From NCBI GenBank assembly GCA_049514555.1, contig JBEKUY010000013.1, positions 3,399-67,398 on the forward strand: a DNA stretch of 64,000 nucleotides. The letters are read 5' to 3'. Both the position numbers and the translations under genes were made by a program. The notes beneath the pieces are model-generated. The model did no database searches. It was not told the DNA's origin and saw only the letters and a program-made list of their open reading frames with translations. The stretch is from JBEKUY01 sp049514555 (GTDB lineage: Bacteria; Acidobacteriota; Terriglobia; Acidiferrales; UBA7541). Below are positions 33,764-43,337 of the stretch, piece after piece. Each line of letters begins with the position of its first letter. Within the stretch, counting starts at the first letter, position 1.

Positions 33764-33844
33764 GGATTGACCCGGCCTTCCTTGCGCGTCAGCTGCTGAT
33801 CTCTCCACGGCTGGGTCGCGCGGCGTACCGGGCGCGAGGGCGGA

Positions 33845-34504
33845 TCATGGCCTTTTCTCGAATTCCAGCGCGATCATCTTCTTGGAATCGAGAACATCCC
33901 GCGACGAGGAACGTACCAGCGCGAAGCCATGCTCTCTGAATTCGTGCGCGACGTCCGATTGTGACAACAGGTGCGGGTGCACCGCTTGGAACACACTCAT
34001 GGAGCCGACGATCGGCCGATCCATCGTTAGGGCACTCGCCAGACCGGCAGGGTTCTCCTGGAGCACCACGAAAACCCTTTCCGACGAGAGGCGGCACAAC
34101 GTCGCGACGGCCTTGCGCCAATCCACATGCTCCAATACCAGGATGGCGACCACCAGCGCGTAGCCGGAGCACAGTTGGCTGTTCTCCACGTCATCGAGAA
34201 CCGTATCGAACTTCAGTTCGCGCTCGCTACCGATTCTGGATCTCAGGCGAGCGAGGAACTCGAGATTAATGTCGGCAAAGGTTGTTCGGAAGGGCCGCAA
34301 AACAGCGGGGGACACATAATCAAGTAGCTGACCGGTGCCGGCTCCCACGAACAAGATGGAAGCGCCCGGGGATGGCGGATGGCTTTCGAAGAGCTCGGCG
34401 ACCAGCTCAGCGTTTGCCTGCGCTTGGCCAACAGCGGCCATGTGAGCATCGAGGTCCTCGGACTTGATCAGTTTCGTCCAAGCATGGCGTAACCGCTCAT
34501 CCAT
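33845..34504 (-). CDS. class I SAM-dependent methyltransferase
   Basis: Soluble protein of 219 residues with a Rossmann-type SAM domain. Motif I is ILFVGAGTGQLLDYV (about 50-64), followed by the acidic motif II TFADINLEFLARL, VLDDVENSQLC, and motif IV-like VVAILVLEHVDWRKAV. The methyl acceptor is unknown. The kinase gene ends 81 bp... further along on the same strand, so the kinase gene lies upstream of this one and the two could share a transcript. No other biosynthetic gene nearby points to a substrate. Confidence 0.8.
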   Translation of the reverse strand: MDERLRHAWTKLIKSEDLDAHMAAVGQAQANAELVAELFESHPPSPGASILFVGAGTGQLLDYVSPAVLRPFRTTFADINLEFLARLRSRIGSERELKFDTVLDDVENSQLCSGYALVVAILVLEHVDWRKAVATLCRLSSERVFVVLQENPAGLASALTMDRPIVGSMSVFQAVHPHLLSQSDVAHEFREHGFALVRSSSRDVLDSKKMIALEFEKRP

Positions 34505-34585
34505 ACGGGAAAACCTCTAAAGGAGAAGGATTGCCAGCGCCCCGTCGCGCTGCGGGGAAATGGTACGACAGGAGTGCCGCGCAAT

Positions 34586-37243
34586 CTACCTGCCAACCAG
34601 CTTTGCTTCCACCGGCATTTGCAGAACTTCGCGCAGCTTCCGGAGAAGCGTCACCCGCGAAAACGGCTTGGGCAGCAGATTCGATCCTGAGTCCAACAGC
34701 CCGCGATCACTGCCGAAACGGCCGGCGTACCCAGACATGTAGAGCACTTTCATGTCAGGCTGCGATTCCGCGAGAGTTGCGGCGAGAATCGGGCCGCTCA
34801 TTTGCGGCATGACGACATCCGTCAGCAGCAAGTGAATCGGCTTTCCATATTGCCGAGCGACCTCACATGCGTGAACACCATTCGTTCCCTCGAGGACGGT
34901 GTAGTTGCCTTCCTCAAGGAAACAGCGGATGAGCGTCCGGAGCGATTCTTCGTCCTCCACGAGCAAGACGGTCTCCGACCGGCCGAGGTCCGGGGAGGGC
35001 AGCTCGGCGGGCGGAATTCGCTGGGCCGGCCGATCGACGAGCGGGAGATAGATTTTGAATTGAGTCCCATATCCCGGTTCGCTGTAGGGCCAAATGTAGC
35101 CGCCGCTTTGCTTCACGATTCCATAAACTGTCGAGAGCCCGAGGCCGGTGCCCTTGCCAGGTTCTTTGGTGGTGAAAAAGGGCTCGAAGATATGGGCCTT
35201 GGTTTCCTGGTCCATTCCCACGCCGGTGTCGGCGATGCTGAGGAGCACGTAGCGGCCCGGAACGGAGGGGGGATGATGGAGGGCATAGTCCTCGTCCAAT
35301 TCGACGGTGCTGGTCTCGATGATAAATTTACCGCCATCCGGCATGGCGTCGCGCGCATTCACCGCCAAATTCATGATGATTTGCTCGACCTGTCCGGGGT
35401 CTGCTCTCACAGAACCGAGGTCCGGGTCCAGTTTGGTTTGGAACTCGATATCCTCGCCGATGAGACGCCGGAGCATTTTCTCGGTATCGGTCACGATGGA
35501 GTTGAGATTCAGGATTCTGGGCTCCAAAACCTGCTGACGGCTGAATGCCAGCAATTGGCGAGTGAGCGATGCCGCGCGATTGCCGGCTCTCTTGATTTCG
35601 TCAATCTGCCTGTGCGCCTGAGGATCGAGCTCCGGACGCATCAGAAGGACGTCGCTATAACCGATAATCACGCTCAGCAGATTGCTGAAATCGTGGGCCA
35701 CGCCACCGGCGAGCCGTCCAACCGATTCCATCTTCTGCGCTTGACTAAGCTGCTGGGCCAACTGCTTCCTCTCGGTGACGTCTTGCATGATGGCGACGAA
35801 CCGGGTGATCTCGCCCCTCTCATTGCGCACCGGGGTGATGGTCTGCTCGCCGGTGTACAGGGCGCTGTCCTTGCGGCGATTGATAACCTCGCCGTGCCAG
35901 ACCCGCCCGGCCAAGATCGTCTTCCACATCTGCTCGAAGAAGGACTTCGGGTGCTTGCCGGAATTGAGGAGGCGGAACGTCTTTCCGACCGCATCCTTGG
36001 AGGAATAACCAGTCAGGGCAGTGAAAGCCGGATTGACCCAGAGGATGGTGCCCGATCGGTCGGTGATGACGACCGCGTTGGCGGCAATTTCCAGGGCGAC
36101 GGCCTGAAGCCGCAATTGAGCCTCCGCCTGCTTGCTGCTGGTGATATCAAGAGCGATGTCCATCGCCCCGCGAATCTCGCCGTCGGCATTCCGCAAGGGG
36201 GCCAGTGAAACGATGGCGTCGAATGTCGAGCCGTCCTTCCTTCGGGCTCGCACCTCCCGGCTGGACACACTTTCTCCGAGAAACACGGAGGCGCGGAGGT
36301 CGCCGTACATCTTGCGCTTGTCTTCGGGGACCACGGGAAGCGGCTGGCCCAGCAACTCCTGCTCGCTCCACCCGAAGATGCGCTCCGCCGCGGGGTTCCA
36401 CAACGTGACCTTCCCGGCGCGGTCGACGCACACAATCCCCGCGGGAGAAGCATCCACCAGCGCTTCCAGGAACTGATTGGACTCTCTCAAGGCGTCCTCG
36501 GCGCTCTTGTGGTTCGTAACATCGCGGCTGATCCCCATGATACCGACGACCTGGCCGCGCTTGTCTCGCAAGGGAACTTTGGACGTGGACAGCCACTTCG
36601 CGTTGGCTTCAGAGTCCACCACGGCTTCGATCTTGCCGACCAAGGCCTTTCCAGATTGAATGATGGCTTGCTCATCAGCGAAGAAGGTGGTGGCAAGCTC
36701 CTTGGCGTAGAAATCGAAATCGGTCTTCCCGAGCAGATCTTCGGGGGTTCTGGCTCCGACGAGGTCGGCGAGTGCGCGGTTGGCCACAACAAAGCGGCCC
36801 GAAGCGTCCTTCACATAGATGTAGTCCGGCATGTTGTCGATCAGCGTTCGCAGGAGCTCACGCTCCGCTTGAAACGCGTCTTCGGCCCGCTTGCGCTCGG
36901 TAATGTCGTTTGCGACGACCAATCTCGCGCGGCGGCCCTGCCATTCAAAGTCATGCGCTGCAATCTCGACGTTAATCAGCGTCCCATCTTTTCTCAGGTG
37001 TCTCCATTGGCCGGTTGTTTTCAATCCCGTGTTGCGAAAACGAGTTTCCGGCAGGAGAGCGTGTATATCCTCAGGCGGGCGAATATCCTGCAAGGTCATC
37101 CGCAAGAATTCGTCCCGTGAGTAGCCGTATTTCACGATCGCTGCTTGGTTGACGGCCAGGAATGCGAGGGTTTCAAGATCAAACACCCACATGGGTAGCG
37201 GGTTGTTTTCAAACAGCAATTCGAGGTGAGCGCTTTCGGCCAT
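34586..37243 (-). CDS. hybrid sensor histidine kinase with four PAS domains and a receiver
   Basis: Cytoplasmic signalling protein of 885 residues without membrane segments. Four PAS domains (about 5-120, 125-250, 255-375 and 380-500), several ending in the PAC motif DITERK/DVTERK, sense an unknown signal, perhaps redox or a small ligand. The kinase core has the phospho-accepting His in GGVAHDFSNLLSVIIGY and an ATPase with NLAVNARDAMPDGG, DTGVGMD and GKGTGLGLSTVYG. A C-terminal receiver (about 760-880) has the phospho-Asp in LLTDVVMPQMSGP and acidic pair VEDEE. No response regulator with a DNA-binding domain is adjacent. An 18-bp palindrome lies 55 bp upstream. Confidence 0.93.
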   Translation of the reverse strand: MAESAHLELLFENNPLPMWVFDLETLAFLAVNQAAIVKYGYSRDEFLRMTLQDIRPPEDIHALLPETRFRNTGLKTTGQWRHLRKDGTLINVEIAAHDFEWQGRRARLVVANDITERKRAEDAFQAERELLRTLIDNMPDYIYVKDASGRFVVANRALADLVGARTPEDLLGKTDFDFYAKELATTFFADEQAIIQSGKALVGKIEAVVDSEANAKWLSTSKVPLRDKRGQVVGIMGISRDVTNHKSAEDALRESNQFLEALVDASPAGIVCVDRAGKVTLWNPAAERIFGWSEQELLGQPLPVVPEDKRKMYGDLRASVFLGESVSSREVRARRKDGSTFDAIVSLAPLRNADGEIRGAMDIALDITSSKQAEAQLRLQAVALEIAANAVVITDRSGTILWVNPAFTALTGYSSKDAVGKTFRLLNSGKHPKSFFEQMWKTILAGRVWHGEVINRRKDSALYTGEQTITPVRNERGEITRFVAIMQDVTERKQLAQQLSQAQKMESVGRLAGGVAHDFSNLLSVIIGYSDVLLMRPELDPQAHRQIDEIKRAGNRAASLTRQLLAFSRQQVLEPRILNLNSIVTDTEKMLRRLIGEDIEFQTKLDPDLGSVRADPGQVEQIIMNLAVNARDAMPDGGKFIIETSTVELDEDYALHHPPSVPGRYVLLSIADTGVGMDQETKAHIFEPFFTTKEPGKGTGLGLSTVYGIVKQSGGYIWPYSEPGYGTQFKIYLPLVDRPAQRIPPAELPSPDLGRSETVLLVEDEESLRTLIRCFLEEGNYTVLEGTNGVHACEVARQYGKPIHLLLTDVVMPQMSGPILAATLAESQPDMKVLYMSGYAGRFGSDRGLLDSGSNLLPKPFSRVTLLRKLREVLQMPVEAKLVGR

Positions 37244-37547
37244 AAACGGTCACAGCGGATCACACTACAGTATCGGGAAGGGGGGACGGGGGCGAACTCC
37301 GTGCTGCAGCACGGAACACGAAACCGACAGCAAGTGTAGTATGTCGGTGCGTTCGGGGTAACTAGACGATTGACACGCGCTTCATAAGAGTAACACCGCG
37401 CCGCTTGCGGCCGCATTTGCGTGGAAAATCATGATTGGTTCCGCCCCCGCCTCTTCTGCAAGAGTGTGATTCGGTGGCAGGTTGCCGCTAGCTTATCGTG
37501 GCTGTTTGGTTTATCCTTCGCGGACGGAAACAGGCTTCCCTCAAGCG
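37244..37547. promoter_or_regulatory. divergent region with 18-bp perfect palindrome
   Basis: The 304-base gap between the kinase gene and comM holds the perfect palindrome TCCGTGCTGCAGCACGGA at 37298-37315. No T-tract follows on either strand, so it is more likely an operator than a terminator. The rest of the gap shows no recognisable gene. Confidence 0.4.
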
Positions 37548-39089
37548 ATGCTCTTCAAAGCGCTCAGCGCGGCGGTGTACGGCATCGACGCTTATCTCGT
37601 CGAGGTCGAAGTGGACGTCGGCTCGGCGAAGATGGGCGAGTTCATGGTGGTGGGCTTGCCGGACGTGGCGGTGAAGGAAAGCCGCGAGCGGATCAAATCG
37701 GCGCTTAAGAATTGCGGCTTCGATTTTCCCGCGCCGCATGGCGTGACCGTCAACTTAGCTCCGGCCGACGTGCGCAAGGAAGGTTCGGCGTTCGACTTGC
37801 CGATGGCGCTGGGGATTCTCGGGTGCATGGGCACATTCTTCGGGAAATCGCTCGACTCATTTCTATTTTTGGGGGAGCTGTCGCTCGACGGTGGAGTGCG
37901 ATCGGTGCGCGGCACGCTTTCGGCGGCGTTGACGGCGAGAGAGCGCGGGATCAAGTCGCTCGTCGTGCCGGAGGCGAACGCGCGCGAGGGGGCGGTGGTC
38001 GAGGGAGTGAACGTCTTTGCGGTGCGTTCGCTGCCGCAGGCAGTGGACCTGGTGAATTCGCCGGAGACGTTCCAGCCGGTGCAGGTGGATGCGCGGGCGA
38101 TGCTGGCGGAGGCGTCGCAGTACACGGTGGATCTGCGCGACGTGCGCGGACAGCATGCGGCCAAGCGCGCCCTCGAAGTGGCGTGCGCGGGGAGCCACAA
38201 CATTTTGTTTCTCGGGCCTCCCGGCGCGGGCAAGACAATGCTGGCGAAGCGCATTCCCACAATCCTGCCGCCGATGTCGCTCGAAGAAGCGATCGAAACA
38301 ACGCGCATCCACAGCGTCGCGGGAGTTCTCGAAGACAGGCGCGGGCTTGTGGGGACCCGGCCATTCCGCTCGCCACACCACACGATCAGCGACGCGGGAC
38401 TGATCGGGGGAGGAGCTGTGCCGCGGCCGGGGGAAGTCTCGCTCGGACACAACGGAGTCGTGTTCCTCGACGAGTTGCCGGAATTCGAGCGGAATGTTTT
38501 GGAGGTGATGCGCCAGCCGCTCGAAGACGGATCGGTGACGATTGCGCGGGCGGCGATTTCGGTGACCTTTCCCTCGCGGTTCATGTTGGCGGCGGCGATG
38601 AACCCGTGCCCCTGCGGGTTCTTCGGCGATGGGACGCGGGAGTGCCACTGTACGCCGGCGCAGATCCAGCGATACGTTTCGAAGATTTCCGGGCCGCTGC
38701 TTGACCGGATCGACATTCACATCGAAGTGCCGGCGGTGAAATACAAAGAACTGCGCGGAGAATCGACGGCAGAAGACTCGGCGTCGGTGCGAGCGCGAGT
38801 GATGAAGGCGCGGCAGAGGCAAGTCGAACGCTTCTCCGGCGAGAAGCACCTGTACGCCAACGCACAGATGCCACCAAAGATGATTCGCAAATACTGCGCG
38901 ATTTCCGCCGAGGGCGAAAAACTGCTCGAGAGTGCGATCACGCGACTGGGACTTTCCGCACGCGCGCACGACCGAATCCTGAAAGTGGCGCGGACCATTG
39001 CCGATCTGGACGGCGGGGAGGGAATCGAATCGCGCCACCTGAGCGAGGCCGTTCAATACCGCTCTCTCGACCGCACATATTGGGCGTAG
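37548..39089 (+). CDS. comM: ComM/YifB family Mg-chelatase-like AAA+ helicase
   Basis: Hexameric branch-migration helicase used in natural transformation; cytoplasmic, 513 residues, the usual length. The N-terminal Lon-like fold (LFKALSAAVYGIDAYLVEVE, VVGLPDVAVKESRERIKSA) is typical. The AAA+ core has Walker A GPPGAGKT (about 223-230), Walker B GVVFLDELPEF, and the Mg-chelatase features NPCPCGFFGDGTRECHCTP and LLDRIDIHIEVP. The C-terminus ends in the family helix bundle (LSARAHDRILKVARTIADL). The ATG at 37548 is chosen by homology; a start 22 codons upstream is unlikely. No other competence gene is in the window. Confidence 0.95.
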   Translation: MLFKALSAAVYGIDAYLVEVEVDVGSAKMGEFMVVGLPDVAVKESRERIKSALKNCGFDFPAPHGVTVNLAPADVRKEGSAFDLPMALGILGCMGTFFGKSLDSFLFLGELSLDGGVRSVRGTLSAALTARERGIKSLVVPEANAREGAVVEGVNVFAVRSLPQAVDLVNSPETFQPVQVDARAMLAEASQYTVDLRDVRGQHAAKRALEVACAGSHNILFLGPPGAGKTMLAKRIPTILPPMSLEEAIETTRIHSVAGVLEDRRGLVGTRPFRSPHHTISDAGLIGGGAVPRPGEVSLGHNGVVFLDELPEFERNVLEVMRQPLEDGSVTIARAAISVTFPSRFMLAAAMNPCPCGFFGDGTRECHCTPAQIQRYVSKISGPLLDRIDIHIEVPAVKYKELRGESTAEDSASVRARVMKARQRQVERFSGEKHLYANAQMPPKMIRKYCAISAEGEKLLESAITRLGLSARAHDRILKVARTIADLDGGEGIESRHLSEAVQYRSLDRTYWA

Positions 39090-39188
39090 GAGTTCTTCCG
39101 GCGCGGGCGTCGAACGCTCTGACATTTGCGAATCAAGTTCCCCGGCGACGTGAGTTTGCGGATCGGGTGTGCGGCTGCCGCCGTTCTA

Positions 39189-39218
39189 TTGACAGGCAAG
39201 TCAGCGTGGCGGTATTGT
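39189..39218 (+). promoter_or_regulatory. promoter of the DUF3857/transglutaminase pair
   Basis: Perfect -35 TTGACA (39189-39194), 18-base spacer, TATTGT (39213-39218). It lies about 145 bases before the GTG start of the first gene. Confidence 0.6.
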
Positions 39219-39363
39219 CGCGGGCTATAAGCTGTCCAGGTCGGCAAATCTAGTCATGGTCCGGGTCCCTTCCTCGAACTGTGGTGCGTGCCTTCAGCTG
39301 CAGGCGGCATCCTTCCGACGTGTGTTCCTGTTCACTTCCAGAGGAAGCCCAAGGAGGTGTGGT

Positions 39364-41322
39364 GTGTTGGCACGGAATCGTGTGGTGCGCTTTGCGCTGT
39401 TGGCGTTTTGCATGGCTGGAATCTATGTTCTCTCGGCGCGGGCGGATGAGTGGCAGCCGATCTCTCCCGACGAGTTGAAGATGACGAGCGAGCCGCTGGC
39501 TCCGGGCGCGCCAGCGATCATTCTCTACCGGCAAGTGGACCGAGATGACAACACGAACAACGAGGTGGTATACGAGCGGATCAAGATTCTGACTGAGGAG
39601 GGACGCAAGTACGCGGATGTGGAGATCCCATTCGTCAAAGAGAGCATGGGGATCCGTACCATCCAGGCACGCACGATCCGCCCGGATGGCAGTGTAATCA
39701 GGTTTGAGGGCAAGGCGTTCGAAAAAACGATCGTGAAAGCCAGGGGGGTGCGGTATCTAGCGAAGACCTTCACCCTCCCGGACGTGCAAGTGGGCGGCAT
39801 CATCGAGTATCGCTACGTAAAGGATTGGGACCAGTCAAAACTGTTCAACTCTCATTGGGTTCTGAGCGAGGATCTCTTCACCAAACACGCGCAGTTCAGC
39901 CTTCGGCCTTACGAGCGCGAAGCGTTGCGCTGGACTTGGAAAGGCCTGCCTCCGGGCGCACCGGGACCGCAGCAAGGCTCTGGGGGACGGATCCGCCTCG
40001 ATTTGAGGAATGTCGCGGCATTTCAGGAAGAAGACTACGCGCCGCCCGAAAACGAGCTGAAAGCCCACGTGGATTTCATCTACACGAACAACACCGAGAA
40101 GGACGTCGACAAGTTCTGGAAGCAAGAGGGAAAACTCCTCTTCAATGAGATCGACACCTTCGTGAACAAGCGCAAGGCAATGGAACAAGCGGTTGGGGGG
40201 ATCGTCAGCGCCAGCGATACGCCCGACGTCAAGTTGCGGAAGATCTATGCACGGGTGCAGCAACTCCGCAACACGAGCTATGAGAAGCAGAAAACCGAGC
40301 AAGAAGCGAAACGCGACAAGTTGAAGGACATCTACAACATCGAGGATATTTGGAAACGCGGGTACGGCGACAGCGTTACCCTTACCTGGCTGTTTCTCGG
40401 CCTTGCGCGAGCGGCGGGATTCGAGGCGTGGCCTGTGCTGGTTCCGGAGCGAAGCGAGTACTTCTTCGATCGCCGGGCGCTGAATGCCGGTCAGCTCACT
40501 GGAAACGTCGTCCTCGTGAAACTGAATGGACAGGACCTATACCTCGATCCGGGATCGAAGTACATCCCGTTCGGGCTGCTCCCTTGGCCGGAAACCGTTG
40601 TGGCCGGCCTGCGGGTTGAGAAGGATGGCGGCACCTGGGTGCAGACTTCATTGCCACCGAGTTCCGCCTCCCGGGTCGAGTGCAACGCTGCACTCAAGCT
40701 GGACGATACCGGCACGCTCGAGGGCAAGCTGACGGTGACTTATACCGGGCTGGAAGCTTCTTGGCGAAGGCAGGAGGAGCGGCACGAAGACGCCGCCGAC
40801 CGGAAGAAATTTCTTGAGGACGAAATAAGAGGATGGGTTCCTGCGTCGATCGAGGTGGAGCTAAAGAACCAACCGGAGTGGGAGCCATCCTCGAATGCGC
40901 TTGTTGCGGATTTTGATTTGAAAGTGCCGGGATGGGTCGCCGGGGCTGGGCGGCGCGGGCTGATGCCGGTTGGGCTGTTCAGCGGATCGGAAAAGCGCGT
41001 CTTCGACCATGCCACCCGCGTTCAGGACGTCTACTTTCAGTTTCCGAGTGAAAAGGAAGATGACATTACCATCGAGTTGCCCCTCGCCTGGCAGGTCGGC
41101 ACATTGCCCCAAGGCGAAAACATCGATGCGCCATTCTGCGGGTACAAGATGGAAGTGGAAAACAAGAACGGGGCGCTACACCTGACACGCCGCTTCGCCA
41201 TGCATGGCATCTGGCAAGACAAGAGGAACTACGGATTGCTGCGCGACTTCTATCAAACAGTGAGGAGCGGCGATGAAGTACAGATCGTTTTGCAGCCCGG
41301 CTCCGGGGCCGCGGCAAATTAG
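39364..41322 (+). CDS. DUF3857 protein with inactive transglutaminase-like domain
   Basis: Exported protein of 652 residues. The GTG start at 39364 is chosen because AAGGAGG lies six bases upstream and a signal peptide (about 1-27, LARNRVVRFALLAFCMAGIY) then begins properly. The DUF3857 domain (about 50-210) contains YERIKILTEEGRKYADVEIP and IIEYRYVKDWD. A transglutaminase-like domain follows, but its catalytic Cys is Ser337 (GYGDSVTLTW), its His is Asn381 (LTGNVVLV), and only Asp395 (YLDPGSK) remains, so catalysis is unlikely. Its 3' end overlaps the next gene by 50 bases. It may bind peptide or partner with the intact neighbour. Confidence 0.85.
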   Translation: MLARNRVVRFALLAFCMAGIYVLSARADEWQPISPDELKMTSEPLAPGAPAIILYRQVDRDDNTNNEVVYERIKILTEEGRKYADVEIPFVKESMGIRTIQARTIRPDGSVIRFEGKAFEKTIVKARGVRYLAKTFTLPDVQVGGIIEYRYVKDWDQSKLFNSHWVLSEDLFTKHAQFSLRPYEREALRWTWKGLPPGAPGPQQGSGGRIRLDLRNVAAFQEEDYAPPENELKAHVDFIYTNNTEKDVDKFWKQEGKLLFNEIDTFVNKRKAMEQAVGGIVSASDTPDVKLRKIYARVQQLRNTSYEKQKTEQEAKRDKLKDIYNIEDIWKRGYGDSVTLTWLFLGLARAAGFEAWPVLVPERSEYFFDRRALNAGQLTGNVVLVKLNGQDLYLDPGSKYIPFGLLPWPETVVAGLRVEKDGGTWVQTSLPPSSASRVECNAALKLDDTGTLEGKLTVTYTGLEASWRRQEERHEDAADRKKFLEDEIRGWVPASIEVELKNQPEWEPSSNALVADFDLKVPGWVAGAGRRGLMPVGLFSGSEKRVFDHATRVQDVYFQFPSEKEDDITIELPLAWQVGTLPQGENIDAPFCGYKMEVENKNGALHLTRRFAMHGIWQDKRNYGLLRDFYQTVRSGDEVQIVLQPGSGAAAN

Positions 41323-43333
41323 GAACGTCGCCCGGCGGGGCCGTCAAGCCGCGTTGTTCGCGCTGCTGGCAGTGGTGCTCGCACTCTGTCAAGCGCCACG
41401 CGCGGCCGCCGGCGATGCGCCTGGCTGGATGCACGCAGTGGTCAACGTGCCGCTGCCTGCACACGACGAGAAAACAGACGCAGTGTCGCTGTATTCGGAA
41501 GATGTCCTGACCGTTCAGCCGAATGGGAAAATCAAGAGCCTGTCACGGCGCGCCTACAAGATCCTCCGGCCGGGTGGCCGCAACTACGGCACGGATCTCG
41601 AAAACTTCGATTCCGAAACGCGGATTACCAGTTTCCACGGGTGGTGCATTCCCACGCAAGGGAAGGACTACGAGGTAAAGGAGAAAGACGCACTCGAAAC
41701 GTCACTCTTTGGCGTGGCCAATGGCGAGCTGGTCAGCGACCTGCGCACGAAGATCTTGCGGATACCTGCGTCCGATCCCGGCAACATCGTTGGATATGAG
41801 GTTGAACATGAAGACAGACCGTACGTCCTCCAGGACGAGTGGGTGTTCCAAGAGGCCGTGCCGGTCCGGGAAACTCACTACACACTGCAGCTTCCGCCAG
41901 GCTGGGAGTACAAAGCGGTCTGGCTGAACCATGCGGAGGTTGCACCTACGTCGCAGGGCGGAAATCAATGGCAGTGGCAATTGAGTGACATTCCTGCCGT
42001 CAAGCATGAAGATTCCATGCCGCCCTGGCGCGCAGTGGCCGGAGAGCTTGTTATCCGGCTGTTTCCGCCGGCGGGTGCTTCGCAAGGTAAATCCTTCGCG
42101 AACTGGCACGATATGGGTTCCTGGTACGGCGATCTTTGGAAAAACCGGTATGAACCATCTCCAGAGATCAAGAGTAAAGTCGCAGAGTTGACTGCATCGA
42201 TTTCGACTCCGGTCGAGAAAATGCGCCTGCTCGCCCGTTTCACTCAGCGTGATATCCGGTATGTAGCAATTGAATTGGGCATCGGGGGATGGCAGCCGCA
42301 TTCCGCAGCCGATGTTTTCGCCCACCGATACGGCGACTGCAAGGACAAGAGCGCATTGCTCGCCACCATGCTTCGGGAGATGGGAATCGAATCGTATCAT
42401 GTCGCGATCAATACGGATCGTGGCGCCGTTACGCCGGACGTGCCACCGCACCTGGGCATGTTTGACCACGCGATTCTGGCGATCCGGTTGCCGGAGGGGA
42501 TCACCGATCCTACGCTGATGGCTGTCAGGCAACACGACAAGCTCGGCCGGCTTTTGTTCTTCGATCCGACTGATGACTTGACACCTTTCGGACAGCTCCC
42601 TGGATACCTACAGAGCAGCTACGGCCTGTTGGTGACGCCGGACGGTGGTGAATTGCTCGAGTTACCGCGTTTGCCGCCGGCGATGAATGGAGTCGAACGC
42701 ACGGCCCACCTCGCGTTGAGTTCCTCGGGAACACTGAGCGGGAACGTGCAGGAAGTGCGCCTGGGCGCCAGCGCTGCGTGGCAGCGCGATGCCTTGCGCA
42801 GCGCCAGCACCGAGACCGACAAGATCAAACCGGTCGAGACGCTCCTGGCGAGCTCCCTGGCGTTCTTTCGTTTGACCGAGGCATCGGTGGGAAACCGCGA
42901 GCAGATCGATAAGCCCTTCATTTTCAATTACTCGATGGTCGCGGAAAACTACGCAAAGACGGCCGGCAATCTACTCCTGGTGCGTCCTCGGGTGATCGGG
43001 ATCGAGTCGAGCAGCCTCCTGGAAACCAAGGAACTACGCAAATATCCGGTGGTTTTCGAGGGACCGCAGCGCGATACCAATACTTACGAGATCACGCTGC
43101 CGCCGGGCTACGAGGTGGATGACCTGCCGCTGCCAATCAACGCGGATTATAGCTTTGCGAGTTACCGGAGTAAGACGGAGGTCAACGGCAACGTCCTGCG
43201 CTACACGCGCACGTTCGAAGTGAAAGAGCTCGTCGTTCCCGTCAAGCAGATGGACGAGCTGAAGAAACTCTACCGCATCATCGCGGGCGATGAGCGCAAC
43301 GTGGCTGTGCTGAAGCCCGCTGGCGTGAAGTAG
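41273..43333 (+). CDS. DUF3857 protein with intact transglutaminase-like domain
   Basis: Exported protein of 686 residues with the same architecture as its upstream neighbour. The start ATG (AGGAG about six bases upstream) lies inside the end of the previous gene. A long N-terminus precedes one hydrophobic signal segment (about 27-46). DUF3857 at about 75-230 contains RRAYKILRPGGRNYGTDLE. The transglutaminase core has a complete triad: Cys356 in YGDCKDKSALLATML, His399 in FDHAILAI and Asp431 in FFDPTD. Such domains cleave or cross-link peptides in the periplasm. Cotranscribed with the inactive copy; the two are probably an old tandem duplication. Confidence 0.88.
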   Translation: MKYRSFCSPAPGPRQIRNVARRGRQAALFALLAVVLALCQAPRAAAGDAPGWMHAVVNVPLPAHDEKTDAVSLYSEDVLTVQPNGKIKSLSRRAYKILRPGGRNYGTDLENFDSETRITSFHGWCIPTQGKDYEVKEKDALETSLFGVANGELVSDLRTKILRIPASDPGNIVGYEVEHEDRPYVLQDEWVFQEAVPVRETHYTLQLPPGWEYKAVWLNHAEVAPTSQGGNQWQWQLSDIPAVKHEDSMPPWRAVAGELVIRLFPPAGASQGKSFANWHDMGSWYGDLWKNRYEPSPEIKSKVAELTASISTPVEKMRLLARFTQRDIRYVAIELGIGGWQPHSAADVFAHRYGDCKDKSALLATMLREMGIESYHVAINTDRGAVTPDVPPHLGMFDHAILAIRLPEGITDPTLMAVRQHDKLGRLLFFDPTDDLTPFGQLPGYLQSSYGLLVTPDGGELLELPRLPPAMNGVERTAHLALSSSGTLSGNVQEVRLGASAAWQRDALRSASTETDKIKPVETLLASSLAFFRLTEASVGNREQIDKPFIFNYSMVAENYAKTAGNLLLVRPRVIGIESSSLLETKELRKYPVVFEGPQRDTNTYEITLPPGYEVDDLPLPINADYSFASYRSKTEVNGNVLRYTRTFEVKELVVPVKQMDELKKLYRIIAGDERNVAVLKPAGVK

Positions 43334-43337
43334 GGAT

